A model generated the notes under the pieces. It ran no database searches and was not told the origin of the DNA. It worked only from the letters and a program-made list of their open reading frames with translations. Below, piece by piece: positions 34,167 to 43,097 of a stretch of 55,117 bases of DNA. Position 1 is the stretch's first letter, and each line of letters opens with the position of its first letter. Location of the stretch: the NCBI GenBank assembly GCA_001917435.1, contig MNEA01000046.1, forward strand, positions 1-55,117, in the 5' to 3' direction. Origin of the DNA: Acidobacteria bacterium 13_2_20CM_2_57_6. GTDB taxonomy: Bacteria; Acidobacteriota; Terriglobia; Acidiferrales; UBA7541. Both the position numbers and the translations under genes were made by a program.

Positions 34167-35279
34167 TCACTTTTGCTTCATGCCAACGCCGAATTGATTG
34201 CCTGCACGAATTACCTTGCCGTTTTCGATCACGAGTTCAAGCAGTTTTTCGCTCTGCACCTGGCGGCCGGTTTCGTCCTGCAGCGCCGCCACAATCTTCT
34301 TCGTCCTCACATCAATGATCTCGCCCGTTGAAGAATATCCGAATCGGCTATCCATGCTGAAGCTAACCCAACCGATACAGTCCCGGACCTTAATGCTGGT
34401 GACTTGCTTCGGCGGCATTACCGTTGCATCGAACACGTGTATGGCGCTGTTCGCACAGTCCGCGAGCCAAAGTTCCTTCTCGTCAGGAGTCAAAGCGATT
34501 CCATGACTCGGGCATGCGTGACGTTTGACGGGACCCTGGGAGTAGCCATTAACCTCCACCCGGCATAGCTTCTTGCCTGTCCGCAGATCACCTACCTCGA
34601 AGCCGAGCAAGCCATTGATGTTGACGAAAACCAGCGTGTTGCTGCCGTTAACTGTAAACGGGCGGATCACATTGTCGAATGGCCCCACTTCGCTTGCGAT
34701 CTTCAGGGTTCTCGCATCCAGCACAGAAAGAACAGGAGACCGCAGGCTCGCCAGGTAGACGCGCTCACCGTCCGACGAATAGATGGTATTGTGCGAACCG
34801 GGATGTGCTTCGATCTTTGCAATCACGTCCCCGGTCATCGCATTCACGACATGCCATGCTGTTCCCTCGAGTTGCGGGACATACAAGGTTTTGCCGTCAG
34901 GCGAAATTGCCATGCGGTCGCATCCGCCCTCGTAGGTCTTGTCCCAAAGCTCCTCGCCACTGACAGCGTCGATGGCGATCATGCGATTCAGGGATGTAAC
35001 GTAGACCCTTCCAGTCGTTGCGCTTGCCGCGATCCCCTTGACGTTTTCTGGACTCTTACCATCTGGAACGTTCCAGGTTTTTATGCGCCGGACAAACTTA
35101 TATCCATTGTCCACGTCGAAAACGAGGATACCGACGCCGCCATGTTCCACGTAATTGCGGACTCCCGGACTGGCTACATATAGAAGGTGTTGCTCTGCCG
35201 CTGCCCACGTCGGAACAGGGGACATCGAGAGAGTGAACGACACCAGCAGGATCAGCGCGGGGTAGGTAAGTTTTGTCAT
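34167..35279 (-). CDS. secreted YVTN/PQQ-like beta-propeller protein
   Basis: A 370-residue protein with a signal peptide (MTKLTYPALILLVSFTLSM, cleavage near TWAAA). The rest is a repeat of propeller blades: GRVYVTSLNRMIAIDAVSGEELW, MAISPDGKTLYVPQLEG, TIYSSDGERVYLASLRSP and GIALTPDEKELWLADCANS. Such proteins bind ligands or proteins outside the cytoplasm; the function here is unknown. GGAAG lies 5-6 nt before ATG 35279; the longer open frame upstream is low-complexity and lacks support. Confidence 0.88.
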   Translation of the reverse strand: MTKLTYPALILLVSFTLSMSPVPTWAAAEQHLLYVASPGVRNYVEHGGVGILVFDVDNGYKFVRRIKTWNVPDGKSPENVKGIAASATTGRVYVTSLNRMIAIDAVSGEELWDKTYEGGCDRMAISPDGKTLYVPQLEGTAWHVVNAMTGDVIAKIEAHPGSHNTIYSSDGERVYLASLRSPVLSVLDARTLKIASEVGPFDNVIRPFTVNGSNTLVFVNINGLLGFEVGDLRTGKKLCRVEVNGYSQGPVKRHACPSHGIALTPDEKELWLADCANSAIHVFDATVMPPKQVTSIKVRDCIGWVSFSMDSRFGYSSTGEIIDVRTKKIVAALQDETGRQVQSEKLLELVIENGKVIRAGNQFGVGMKQK

Positions 35280-35358
35280 TTTTGCTTCCAAACTCGGAGT
35301 GCGCCCGTTGGACTCCGCGTGGGGCACCGGAGACAGATGATATACCCTTTTTTTGGAC

Positions 35359-35586
35359 TTACTTTGAAGTTGTGAGGAGTTTGGCAGCGGTGGAAGAGGC
35401 GCGCTGCTCGGCGCGGCGTTCTTGCTCGACGTGCTGGGTGCAGTCGGCGATTTCGTCGTCAAGAGCCTTGATTTCGCGCGCGAGAGAGATATTTTGCGGA
35501 TCCTTAGTGTAGGCAGCGAAGAGGGAATTCCTCTTGGTTCTCAAAGCGTCACACTTTTTCTTCCAGACACCTGCCGTGGCTACCAT
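35359..35586 (-). CDS. small coiled-coil hypothetical protein
   Basis: A 75-residue, highly charged, helical protein (KKKCDALRTKRNSLFAAY; EIKALDDEIADCTQHVEQE). GAGGT lies 7 nt before the ATG. It lies 79 bp upstream of the beta-propeller gene on the same strand. No family recognised. Confidence 0.55.
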   Translation of the reverse strand: MVATAGVWKKKCDALRTKRNSLFAAYTKDPQNISLAREIKALDDEIADCTQHVEQERRAEQRASSTAAKLLTTSK

Positions 35587-35725
35587 GGGTCTGACCTCAG
35601 AGCTAGTGTGCGCCTTTTTGGAGTTTGCGGATAGGCCGATTTTAGTTGGTGCTGAGGGACTGCGGATACGGTTTGCTTACTTTCCTGGCACGGGGAATAT
35701 GCGTTTCTGATACCATCGCCGGCAA

Positions 35726-36397
35726 ATGCGGCGGCGTCGCTTCCTAACAATTTCGTGCACGACTTTGGGTGGCGTGCTGGTGTACTCGCTGGACCGGAAA
35801 GTTTCCCTCCTCAGTGCCAACGAAAAGAATAAAGACAAAAGCTTACGCATTCCGTTGCGGTTTTTCGATGAGGGAGAGGCCCTGCTCGCCGCTGCCGCAG
35901 CGTCGCGCATTTTTCCGAGCGATGTGAGCGGTCCGGGAGCAAAGGAAGCCGGCGTAGTCATCTACATCGACCGGCAGCTTGCCGGGCCGTACGGAAGCGA
36001 CCGTTACCGGTACACGCAAGGTCCTTTTGAAGATGCGCCGGCGGAATTCGGATATCAGGGCAAAGCGACGCCTCGCGAAATTTATCGCGAAGGATTGAAG
36101 GGACTGACGGGGTTCGATCAACTGAATGCCGAGGAGCAGGACGCCACGCTGGAAAGGATAGAGGCGTCCGTTTTCTTCTCTCTGCTGCGCCAGCACACCA
36201 TCGAAGGAATGTTTTGCGATCCGATGCATGGAGGAAACGCGGACATGGTGGGCTGGCAACTGATCGGCTATCCCGGCCCGCGCCTGAATAACTACGACGA
36301 GATCGAAAAATATTACGGGCAAGCGTTTCGCCCAAAACCCGCGGGGCTGCGCGAGGTAAGCGGCCACTCCGTAGGCGCCAGCGAGGACGAGAAATGA
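35726..36397 (+). CDS. gluconate 2-dehydrogenase subunit 3-like protein, Tat-exported
   Basis: A 223-residue protein with a twin-arginine signal (RRRRFLTIS). The mature part matches the small gluconate 2-dehydrogenase subunit 3 family: ASRIFPSDVSGPGAKEAGVVIYIDRQLAGPYG and FCDPMHGGNADMVGWQLIGYPGPR. This subunit carries its flavoprotein partner across the membrane on the shared Tat signal. It overlaps the GMC oxidoreductase gene by 4 nt (ATGA), so the two are translationally coupled. Confidence 0.92.
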   Translation: MRRRRFLTISCTTLGGVLVYSLDRKVSLLSANEKNKDKSLRIPLRFFDEGEALLAAAAASRIFPSDVSGPGAKEAGVVIYIDRQLAGPYGSDRYRYTQGPFEDAPAEFGYQGKATPREIYREGLKGLTGFDQLNAEEQDATLERIEASVFFSLLRQHTIEGMFCDPMHGGNADMVGWQLIGYPGPRLNNYDEIEKYYGQAFRPKPAGLREVSGHSVGASEDEK

Positions 36398-38157
36398 AAA
36401 CGCTGCGGAAAGCCGACGTGGTGATCGTGGGAGGCGGGTGGACGGGCCTGCTGATGGCCAAGGAACTGGGCGCGCGGACGGCGCTTTCGGTCGTGGTGCT
36501 GGAACGGGGAGTGCCGCGCAGCACGGATAAATACGCAGATGACATGGACGAACTGGACTACGCAATTCGGCTGCGAATGATGCAGGACGCCGCGCAGGAA
36601 ACGGTTACGCTTCGGCATGATGCGCGCGGGCGAGCTGTCCCGTTGCGGCGATATGCATCTTTTCTTCCGGGTTCAGGCGTAGGAGGAGCAGGAGAGCACT
36701 GGAACGGACAGTGTCCGAGGAATCTGCCTGACTTCTTCGAGCTGTACTCGCGCACGAAAGAAAAGTACGGCGTCAACCGATTGCCGGAGGATCACGCGGT
36801 CCAGGACTGGGGCATCACGTACGATGAATTAGAGCCGTACTACACACGCACGGAACGGTTGCTGGGGCTTTCCGGGAAGGCCGGCAACCTGCGAGGGCAG
36901 AAGGTGGAAGGAGGGAATCCTTTCGAGGGTTGGCGGAGCGAGGAGTATCCAACGCCTCCCACGAAGCTGCCGTATTTTTCGGCGCTGTTCCGGGATGGCG
37001 CAAAGTCGCTGGGTTATCACCCCTACCCCGTGCCGGCCGCGACGCTGAGCCAGGCATACACGAATCCCGACGGAATCTCCCGGCCGCCTTGCGTGTATTG
37101 CGGTTACTGCGAACGGTTCGGATGCATGATTGGAGCCAAGGCCCAGCCGACGAGTGTTCTGCTGCCGGTGATCGAGAAAAAGAAAAACGTGACGATTCGC
37201 AAAGGCGCGTGGGTGAGGCGCCTTGTGCACGACGCGGCAGGAAGCGAATCAAGAGTACGCGGGGTTACCTACGTCGATGCGACGGGGAATGAGATTTTTC
37301 AGCCGGCAGAGATCGTGTTTCTGGCTTCCTGGACACTGAATAACACGCGGCTACTGCTATTGTCGGGTATCGGAGAGCCGTACAATCCCGGCGCAGGGAA
37401 AGGCACGCTGGGAAGGAATCTGACACACCAGGTCAGTTTTGCGGCGGCCACGGCATTTTTCGCGAAGCCGCTGAACCGCTTCATGGGATCCGGCGCATCC
37501 GGAATGCTGTTGAGCGACTTTGACGGCGACAATTTCGATCATAGCCAATTGAGCTTTTTGCGCGGAGGGCTGCTGGAAGCGCGCAACACCGGAGCGCATC
37601 CCATCGGCGAATTTGGAGAAGTACCACACCGCGTGGGGAGCCGATGGGGTTCGACATGGAAGAAGGCAGGGATCGAATATTTCGACAGGGTGGGCCGCAT
37701 CGTGGTTTCCGGTGAACATTTGGCCTACAAAGGGAATTACATGGATCTCGATCCTACGTACAAGGATCGCTGTGGGGACGCGCTGCTGCGGCTAACGCTG
37801 AATTGGCGAGAAAACGAAAGAAGGATGGCCGAGCTTCTGACGGAGAAAACAGTGGAAATCGCGCGTGCCATGGGAGCAACGGAAGTGAATACGTTCCCGG
37901 GATTGCGGAATTACGATTCCCGGCGGTATCAGTCGACGCACGTGCAGGGCGGCACGATCCTGGGTACATCGCCAGAGAGTTCCGTGGTGAATACGTATGG
38001 GCAGCACTGGCAGGCGGCAAACCTTTTTGTCCTGGGCGGGTCGTTGTTCCCCACGGGGGGCGGCGCGAACCCGACGCCCACGATCCTGGCGATGACGTAT
38101 CGCACGGCGGACGCCGTAGCGGAGAGGTACGTAAAAAGGCCCGGGCCACTGGCTTGA
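36394..38157 (+). CDS. GMC-family FAD oxidoreductase (gluconate 2-dehydrogenase-like large subunit)
   Basis: A 587-residue flavoprotein. The N-terminal FAD motif is VVIVGGGWTGLLMAKELG (GxGxxG type). A cysteine cluster CVYCGYCERFGCMIGAKAQP is typical of this membrane-dehydrogenase group. The C-terminus has THVQGGTILG and GGANPTPTILAMTYR, the GMC active-site and FAD regions. It oxidises a sugar or alcohol in the periplasm; the substrate is not readable. The usual third subunit, a multihaem cytochrome c, is not next to it. Confidence 0.93.
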   Translation: MKTLRKADVVIVGGGWTGLLMAKELGARTALSVVVLERGVPRSTDKYADDMDELDYAIRLRMMQDAAQETVTLRHDARGRAVPLRRYASFLPGSGVGGAGEHWNGQCPRNLPDFFELYSRTKEKYGVNRLPEDHAVQDWGITYDELEPYYTRTERLLGLSGKAGNLRGQKVEGGNPFEGWRSEEYPTPPTKLPYFSALFRDGAKSLGYHPYPVPAATLSQAYTNPDGISRPPCVYCGYCERFGCMIGAKAQPTSVLLPVIEKKKNVTIRKGAWVRRLVHDAAGSESRVRGVTYVDATGNEIFQPAEIVFLASWTLNNTRLLLLSGIGEPYNPGAGKGTLGRNLTHQVSFAAATAFFAKPLNRFMGSGASGMLLSDFDGDNFDHSQLSFLRGGLLEARNTGAHPIGEFGEVPHRVGSRWGSTWKKAGIEYFDRVGRIVVSGEHLAYKGNYMDLDPTYKDRCGDALLRLTLNWRENERRMAELLTEKTVEIARAMGATEVNTFPGLRNYDSRRYQSTHVQGGTILGTSPESSVVNTYGQHWQAANLFVLGGSLFPTGGGANPTPTILAMTYRTADAVAERYVKRPGPLA

Positions 38158-38192
38158 ACTGCTATCGTGAACCAAAGACTCGAATCAATGAT

Positions 38193-39404
38193 TTACGAAC
38201 GGAAGAGAACGGATTCGCGCTGGAACATTTTGATGGCGAGGAAGAGGGCGGCGGCGGCGTAGACGCACGTGGATGCAAAGATGATGGCGATGTAGTTCCA
38301 GTGATAGGTGCCAATCACAAGTTCCTTGCAGAGCAGACTTACGTTGAGGATGGGAACAAGCGCGAGCTTGGGAGTGAGCTCCACGCCCGGCAGCATGGCC
38401 GCGATGGCAGGGATGATGACGATGAAAATGAGCGGCATGATGTAGCTCTGCGCTTCTTTGTAGCTCTTTGCGAAAGTGGAGATGGTGATCAGGACAGACG
38501 AGAAAAGGACGGCCAGCGGAACCGCCATGATGAAGACGGAGAGCGCTGCGCCGACGCCAATGTGGAGGGTGGTATCAGCCTCACCGGCCTGGATAGGCTT
38601 GGTGTTCAGGCTGTTGGCGATGGCGAAGGAAATGCCCATCGAGATGACGGAGAGTGCAGCGGTGGTCAGCGCGGTTGTGAGAACCAACAGGAACTTGCCG
38701 AGGACCAGGTGCGAGCGCGAGATCGGGCTGGAAAGAATCGTTTCCATCGTGCCGCGCTCTTTTTCTCCGGCGGTGAGGTCCATGGCAGGATGCATGCCGC
38801 CGTTTAGGCACAGAAAAACGACGACGTAGGCGATGAAGCCGCCAAAGAAGAGCGCACCGCCGGATTTTTCAGGTGACGCAACATTGTGAGGCTTGATCGC
38901 AAACGGCTTAAGGATGCTGACCGGGAGACTTCTGGCAGCGAGGCGGTCTTTGACGACGGAGTCGCGATACTCGTTGAAATATTTTTCGACTTTGTTCTTG
39001 GCGGTTTCGGATTTGAGCTCGCCTTCGTAGTCATGAATGAGGACGGTTTGTTCCTTTTGGTTCGCGAGATTGCGCTCGAAGCCTTCGGGGATTTCAACGA
39101 CCACGGGAATTTGCTTGTTGACGACTTGTTCTTTCCAATTCGATTCCAGAGGAACAATCTGAATCTTCGGGACTTTTTTCAAACCCGCGAGAACATTGGG
39201 GGAATCCTCGCCGCCGATGACCATGACTTTAGGGCTTTCTTCTTTCGCCTTCCCGATGAGCACGGCGATCATGGCGCCGAAGCCGACACTAAGAAGCGGA
39301 AAAATGATAAGGGGGAGAACAAACATGGTGATAAGGGTGCGACGGTCACGGAGAGCCTCGGTCAATTCTTTGCGATAGACGATGCCGATATTGCGCGCGG
39401 ACAT
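38193..39404 (-). CDS. ABC-2 type transporter permease (NatB-like)
   Basis: A 403-residue permease. A first membrane helix (LITMFVLPLIIFPLLSVGFGAM) is followed by a large extracytoplasmic domain (about 45-190), then five or six helices. The sequence KERGTMETILSSPISRSHLVLGKF is the characteristic ABC-2/NatB coupling region. NatAB systems export Na+ or other substrates; the substrate is not certain. The ATG lies 1 bp after the stop codon of the ATPase gene, so the two form an operon. Confidence 0.92.
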   Translation of the reverse strand: MSARNIGIVYRKELTEALRDRRTLITMFVLPLIIFPLLSVGFGAMIAVLIGKAKEESPKVMVIGGEDSPNVLAGLKKVPKIQIVPLESNWKEQVVNKQIPVVVEIPEGFERNLANQKEQTVLIHDYEGELKSETAKNKVEKYFNEYRDSVVKDRLAARSLPVSILKPFAIKPHNVASPEKSGGALFFGGFIAYVVVFLCLNGGMHPAMDLTAGEKERGTMETILSSPISRSHLVLGKFLLVLTTALTTAALSVISMGISFAIANSLNTKPIQAGEADTTLHIGVGAALSVFIMAVPLAVLFSSVLITISTFAKSYKEAQSYIMPLIFIVIIPAIAAMLPGVELTPKLALVPILNVSLLCKELVIGTYHWNYIAIIFASTCVYAAAALFLAIKMFQRESVLFRS

Positions 39405-39405
39405 G

Positions 39406-40161
39406 TCAGTTGACCTCCGCAGGAGCGTAGTGGGGAGCGACGACTTTGACGAAAATGTCCTCGAGATCCTGTTCGTGATGCTGATCGCGAAGCTGCGCGA
39501 GAGTGCCTTCGGAGAGAAGTTTGCCGGATTGGATGATGCCGATGGTGTCGCAGAGCTTTTCGACTTCGGACATGATGTGCGTGGAGAAAATGACGGTTTT
39601 GCCGTTGTTGCGGCATTCGTGGATGAAAGCAGTGATGGTGCGCGCGGTCATGACATCAAGACCGTTGGTGGGCTCGTCGAAGATCATGACGGGGGGGTCG
39701 TGGACGAGAGTGCGGGCGATGGAAGTTTTCTGCTTCATGCCGGTGGAGAGTTTGTCGCAACGACGGTCGCGGAAGCCATTCATATCGAGACGGTTGAAGA
39801 TGCTGTCGACACGCTTTTTGAGCGTGGCTTCGTCTAAGCCATTGAGGCGGCCAAAGTATTCGACCAGTTCCTGGGCAGTGAGGCGAGGGTAGAGAGCCGT
39901 AGCCGTGGAAAGGAAACCGACGTTGGCGCGAACTTTTTCGGGCTGCTCGATGACGTCGTGGCCGCAGACGATGGCGGTGCCGTCGGTAGGCTCGAGAATG
40001 GTGGCGAGCATGCGGAGAGTGGTGGTTTTGCCGGCACCGTTGGCGCCGAGGAGACCGTAAATCTTGCCGGGCTGGCAAGTAAAGCTGACGTTGTCGACGG
40101 CGCGAATTTCGCCGCGTTTTTTGTCCTGGAAGCGCTTGGACAGGCCACGAGCTTCGATCAT
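39406..40161 (-). CDS. ABC transporter ATP-binding protein (NatA-like)
   Basis: A 251-residue ATPase. Walker A is GANGAGKT, the signature is LSTGMKQK (KLSTGMKQKTSIARTL) and Walker B is VMIFDEPTNGLD. The LSTGM signature is common in ABC-2/NatA exporters. Start ATG 40161 is preceded by AGGGG at 8 nt; the upstream open frame is not supported. It is the partner of the permease immediately downstream. Confidence 0.94.
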   Translation of the reverse strand: MIEARGLSKRFQDKKRGEIRAVDNVSFTCQPGKIYGLLGANGAGKTTTLRMLATILEPTDGTAIVCGHDVIEQPEKVRANVGFLSTATALYPRLTAQELVEYFGRLNGLDEATLKKRVDSIFNRLDMNGFRDRRCDKLSTGMKQKTSIARTLVHDPPVMIFDEPTNGLDVMTARTITAFIHECRNNGKTVIFSTHIMSEVEKLCDTIGIIQSGKLLSEGTLAQLRDQHHEQDLEDIFVKVVAPHYAPAEVN

Positions 40162-40259
40162 CGAAGGACCCCTAACTGAATTGGTAAGACAGGGCAAAAC
40201 AGCGTTCAGAGTGTACTACGCAGGGGGCGGGGAAATGTTACGGGCAAGGGAAAGGGAGT

Positions 40260-40445
40260 TCAGCCCTTGTGACAGGTGGGGCATTGCTTGGCATCAAACT
40301 TCTCAGGAGTGACGCGGAACATATTGTTGCACTGGATGCAGACGCGGTGGATGACAGGACTGACAATGGCCCCGGGCTGGGGCGATTTGGGCAAGCCGCC
40401 CGTTGGGGGAGCAGCAGATTTCTCATGGACGCTCTCAGTGGCCAT
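40260..40445 (-). CDS. small zinc-ribbon protein
   Basis: A 61-residue protein with a disordered, proline-rich N-terminus and a C-terminal zinc ribbon, CIQCNNMFRVTPEKFDAKQC followed by PTCHKG (two CxxC knuckles). The function is unknown; such proteins often act in translation or regulation. It lies 98 bp upstream of natA on the same strand. Confidence 0.7.
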   Translation of the reverse strand: MATESVHEKSAAPPTGGLPKSPQPGAIVSPVIHRVCIQCNNMFRVTPEKFDAKQCPTCHKG

Positions 40446-40759
40446 GGGCGGATTCTAACACGGCGAGGTACGGGGTCCAAGAGAGCTGGCGGCATCCATA
40501 AGATGTGGCAAGTGCATCCTTTACATGTGGGAAACCATTGATCCGACGGATTGGGTGAGGGGGGAGCAGGGCGCAGAATAAACAACACCTGCGAGGATTC
40601 TAGAGAAAGCCGCGCTGCTCTTGCTAGAATAAAATGACTTGACGCTTCTTTGACAGGGTCAAGCAAGCCACGGACAAGTAAGAAGAAATGTTGCGCCTGA
40701 AAGATGCGTCCGTGCGTCTTGCGGAGTTCGAAGTGCGGGGCCGCGCGGAATAGGAAGAA
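40446..40759. other. divergent intergenic region with an inverted repeat
   Basis: About 310 bp between the zinc-ribbon gene (left) and the exporter operon (right). CTTGAC (40638-40643) and GTCAAG (40658-40663) form an inverted repeat with 14-bp spacing, and TTGAC recurs in between, so a regulator site is possible. No gene is seen. Confidence 0.4.
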
Positions 40760-42067
40760 ATGGATCGCAAGCTGCGAAATCGAATTTTGCTCTACCTGGC
40801 ACTGGCGGCGGTGCTGGCATACATAGGCGTAGAGCTGAGCGGGCGCAAGCCGGTGCCGAAGATCTCGGCGGTGACGCCAATCCGGGAGAACCTGGTGTCG
40901 TCCATCAGCAGCAATGGGAAGGTAGAGCCCATCGCGCCTTATGTGATGCGGGCGCAACTGGATACATTTGTGCTGAAGGTAAGCGTTCACGAGGGTCAGG
41001 CCGTCAAGAAGGGGCAAGTGCTGCTGGAGCTGGACGTCAAGGACGCGGCAGCGCAGCTGGCAGAAGCGAAAGCGAAACTCCTGAAGGCAGAGGACGATCT
41101 GCGGGCCGCAAGAGCAGGCGGAAAAATTGATGAGGCAGCCAGAGTCACAGGCGACCTGGCGAAAGCTCAAGCGGAACGCGACCAGTTGCAGAAGAACAAC
41201 AATGTGTTGCAACGGCTGATCGCGCAGCAAGCGGCAACGCAGGATGAGCTTGCGGCGAACGATCTTGCCCTGATCAAGGCGCAAGCCGAGGTAGCCAGGC
41301 TGTCGGCGGCCAAGCAGGAGTTTGAGCGGAGCGTGAAGCTGGACACGGATCAAACACCGCTGCGCCTGCAGCAGGTTCAAAACGAAGTGGCTGCCCTTGA
41401 GGAAAAAGTGCGGCAGGGGCGCATTACAGCACCGGCGGATGGGACGCTGTACTCGCTGGGAAGAAGCGCCGAATCGACGCCGTTGAAGGCGGGGGATTAT
41501 GTGAAGGTGGGCGATTTGCTGGCGGAGATGGCGGACCTGCACAAGGTGCGCGTGCGAGCGTTTATCGACGAGCCGGAATTGGGCGCACTTGAACCGAACC
41601 AACCGGTGAAAATCACGTGGGATGCCCTGCCGAGCAAAACTTGGACGGGAAAGACGGAGACGGTTCCCAAGCAAGTAGTGCCCCACCAAAACCGCAGCGT
41701 GGGCGAGCTGCTGTGCGCGGTGAATAACGATAATTTGGAACTGCTGCCGAATATTAATGTGAACGTGCGCATTAATTCGCGCGAACGAATCGGGGTCTTG
41801 TCCGTTCCCCGAGGGGCGGTGGAAGCGGACGGCGGCAGGCGCTATGTCTTCGTGGTGAGAAAAAGCCAACTGGGTGTGGGGAAATCGACGCTTGAAAAAC
41901 GAGAGATTCACGTGGGGATCGCGGACGCCACGAATTATGAAGTGGTGAGCGGGCTGCGAGAAGGAGAACTGGTGGCGCTTCCGGGGGACGTCGATTTGCG
42001 CGACGGAATGACCGTGATCGTCGTCAGCACGGAAGTTACACTTTTTCGGGGACTAAGGAATGGTTAG
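40760..42067 (+). CDS. periplasmic adaptor (membrane fusion protein, MacA/HlyD-like)
   Basis: A 435-residue adaptor. One N-terminal membrane segment (about 7-26) is followed by a lipoyl/barrel half (VSVHEGQAVKKGQVLLELD), a long coiled-coil hairpin (about 95-220), the second barrel half (QGRITAPADGTLYSLG) and a membrane-proximal domain. It would link the inner-membrane permease two genes on to the TolC-like channel at the end of the operon. AGGAAGAA precedes the ATG. It overlaps the next gene by 8 nt. Confidence 0.92.
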   Translation: MDRKLRNRILLYLALAAVLAYIGVELSGRKPVPKISAVTPIRENLVSSISSNGKVEPIAPYVMRAQLDTFVLKVSVHEGQAVKKGQVLLELDVKDAAAQLAEAKAKLLKAEDDLRAARAGGKIDEAARVTGDLAKAQAERDQLQKNNNVLQRLIAQQAATQDELAANDLALIKAQAEVARLSAAKQEFERSVKLDTDQTPLRLQQVQNEVAALEEKVRQGRITAPADGTLYSLGRSAESTPLKAGDYVKVGDLLAEMADLHKVRVRAFIDEPELGALEPNQPVKITWDALPSKTWTGKTETVPKQVVPHQNRSVGELLCAVNNDNLELLPNINVNVRINSRERIGVLSVPRGAVEADGGRRYVFVVRKSQLGVGKSTLEKREIHVGIADATNYEVVSGLREGELVALPGDVDLRDGMTVIVVSTEVTLFRGLRNG

Positions 42068-43052
42068 CGGGAAGAATTGGAGGCTTGCCGTCTTGCTTAT
42101 GACGAGTACGGCGATGGTGGCCGGAACTATCAAACAAGAAACAAGTCTCGAAGCGGGACGGCATGCTTACGAATCCAGCGAATACGTGAAGGCCGTTCAA
42201 GCGTTGCAGGCGGCTGCGGCAAAGGATCCGCAAAATGCCGACGTGCAATTGCTGCTGGCGAAAAGTTATCTGGAGCTGCAGCAGCACGACGCGGCGATCA
42301 AAAGCGCGGAGCGGGCGGTGGCTATCGACGCGCAGAATTCGATCTACCACGAGTGGCTGGGGAGAGCGTACGGAGAGAAAGCCGATCACGCGAGCTGGTT
42401 TTCTGCGATTTCGCTGGCCAAGAAGACGCGCAAGGAATTTGAGACGGCGGTGCAACTGGACGCGAAGAATTTTTCGGCTCGCCAGGCGCTCATCGAGTTC
42501 GATTGCAGCGCTCCGGGCCTTGTGGGTGGCGGCGAAGACAAGGCGCTGCCTCAAATCCAGCAATTGGCGGAGATGGACGCCGCGGAAGGGCATTACGCCA
42601 GAGGGAATTGCAGGCGACAGAAGAAAGATTTCGCCGCAGCGGACCAAGAATTTACGCAGGCGCTCGAGAGCAACCCAAAATCGGCGGAGCTGATCTATGA
42701 CATCGGCGATTATGCCGTCAAACGCAACCAGCCAGAGCGGCTGCTTGCGGTCGCCGACGCGGGGGAACACGTGACGCCGCGTGACCCGAGAAAGAAGTTT
42801 TACCGAGGCGTTGCGCTGGTCTTGAAGAAGGAAAACCCTGAGGAAGCCGAAAGACTGCTTAAGGATTATGCGGAAAGAGCGCCGACGCGATCGGGATATC
42901 CGCGGCCGTCCGCGGCACACGCGTGGATGGGGCGACTCTTTGAAGATCAGAACAAGATGGAAGAAGCCGCGCTGGAATTTGAAAGCGCGCTGAAGCTGGA
43001 TCCAAAAAACAAAATGGCGCAGGAAGCGCTCAAACGGCTGAAGAAGGGCTAA
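42060..43052 (+). CDS. TPR protein within the exporter operon
   Basis: A 330-residue protein with an N-terminal hydrophobic segment (probable signal peptide; cleavage near VAGT) and TPRs: AGRHAYESSEYVKAVQALQAAAAKD, LLLAKSYLELQQHDAAIKSAERAV, and further copies to the C-terminus. It lies between the adaptor and permease genes and overlaps the adaptor gene, which suggests a function in the same export complex, perhaps as a periplasmic partner. That role is an inference. Confidence 0.85.
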   Translation: MVSGKNWRLAVLLMTSTAMVAGTIKQETSLEAGRHAYESSEYVKAVQALQAAAAKDPQNADVQLLLAKSYLELQQHDAAIKSAERAVAIDAQNSIYHEWLGRAYGEKADHASWFSAISLAKKTRKEFETAVQLDAKNFSARQALIEFDCSAPGLVGGGEDKALPQIQQLAEMDAAEGHYARGNCRRQKKDFAAADQEFTQALESNPKSAELIYDIGDYAVKRNQPERLLAVADAGEHVTPRDPRKKFYRGVALVLKKENPEEAERLLKDYAERAPTRSGYPRPSAAHAWMGRLFEDQNKMEEAALEFESALKLDPKNKMAQEALKRLKKG

Positions 43053-43097
43053 GAGTTTTGGCCGCGGCTGCCGGAGAATTCCGGTCAAAAGGCAACG

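Noticed and set aside
40238..41911. 557-residue minus-strand frame
   Set aside because: Antisense to the clearly real adaptor gene; rich in Arg/His/Leu/Gln as expected from a shadow frame.
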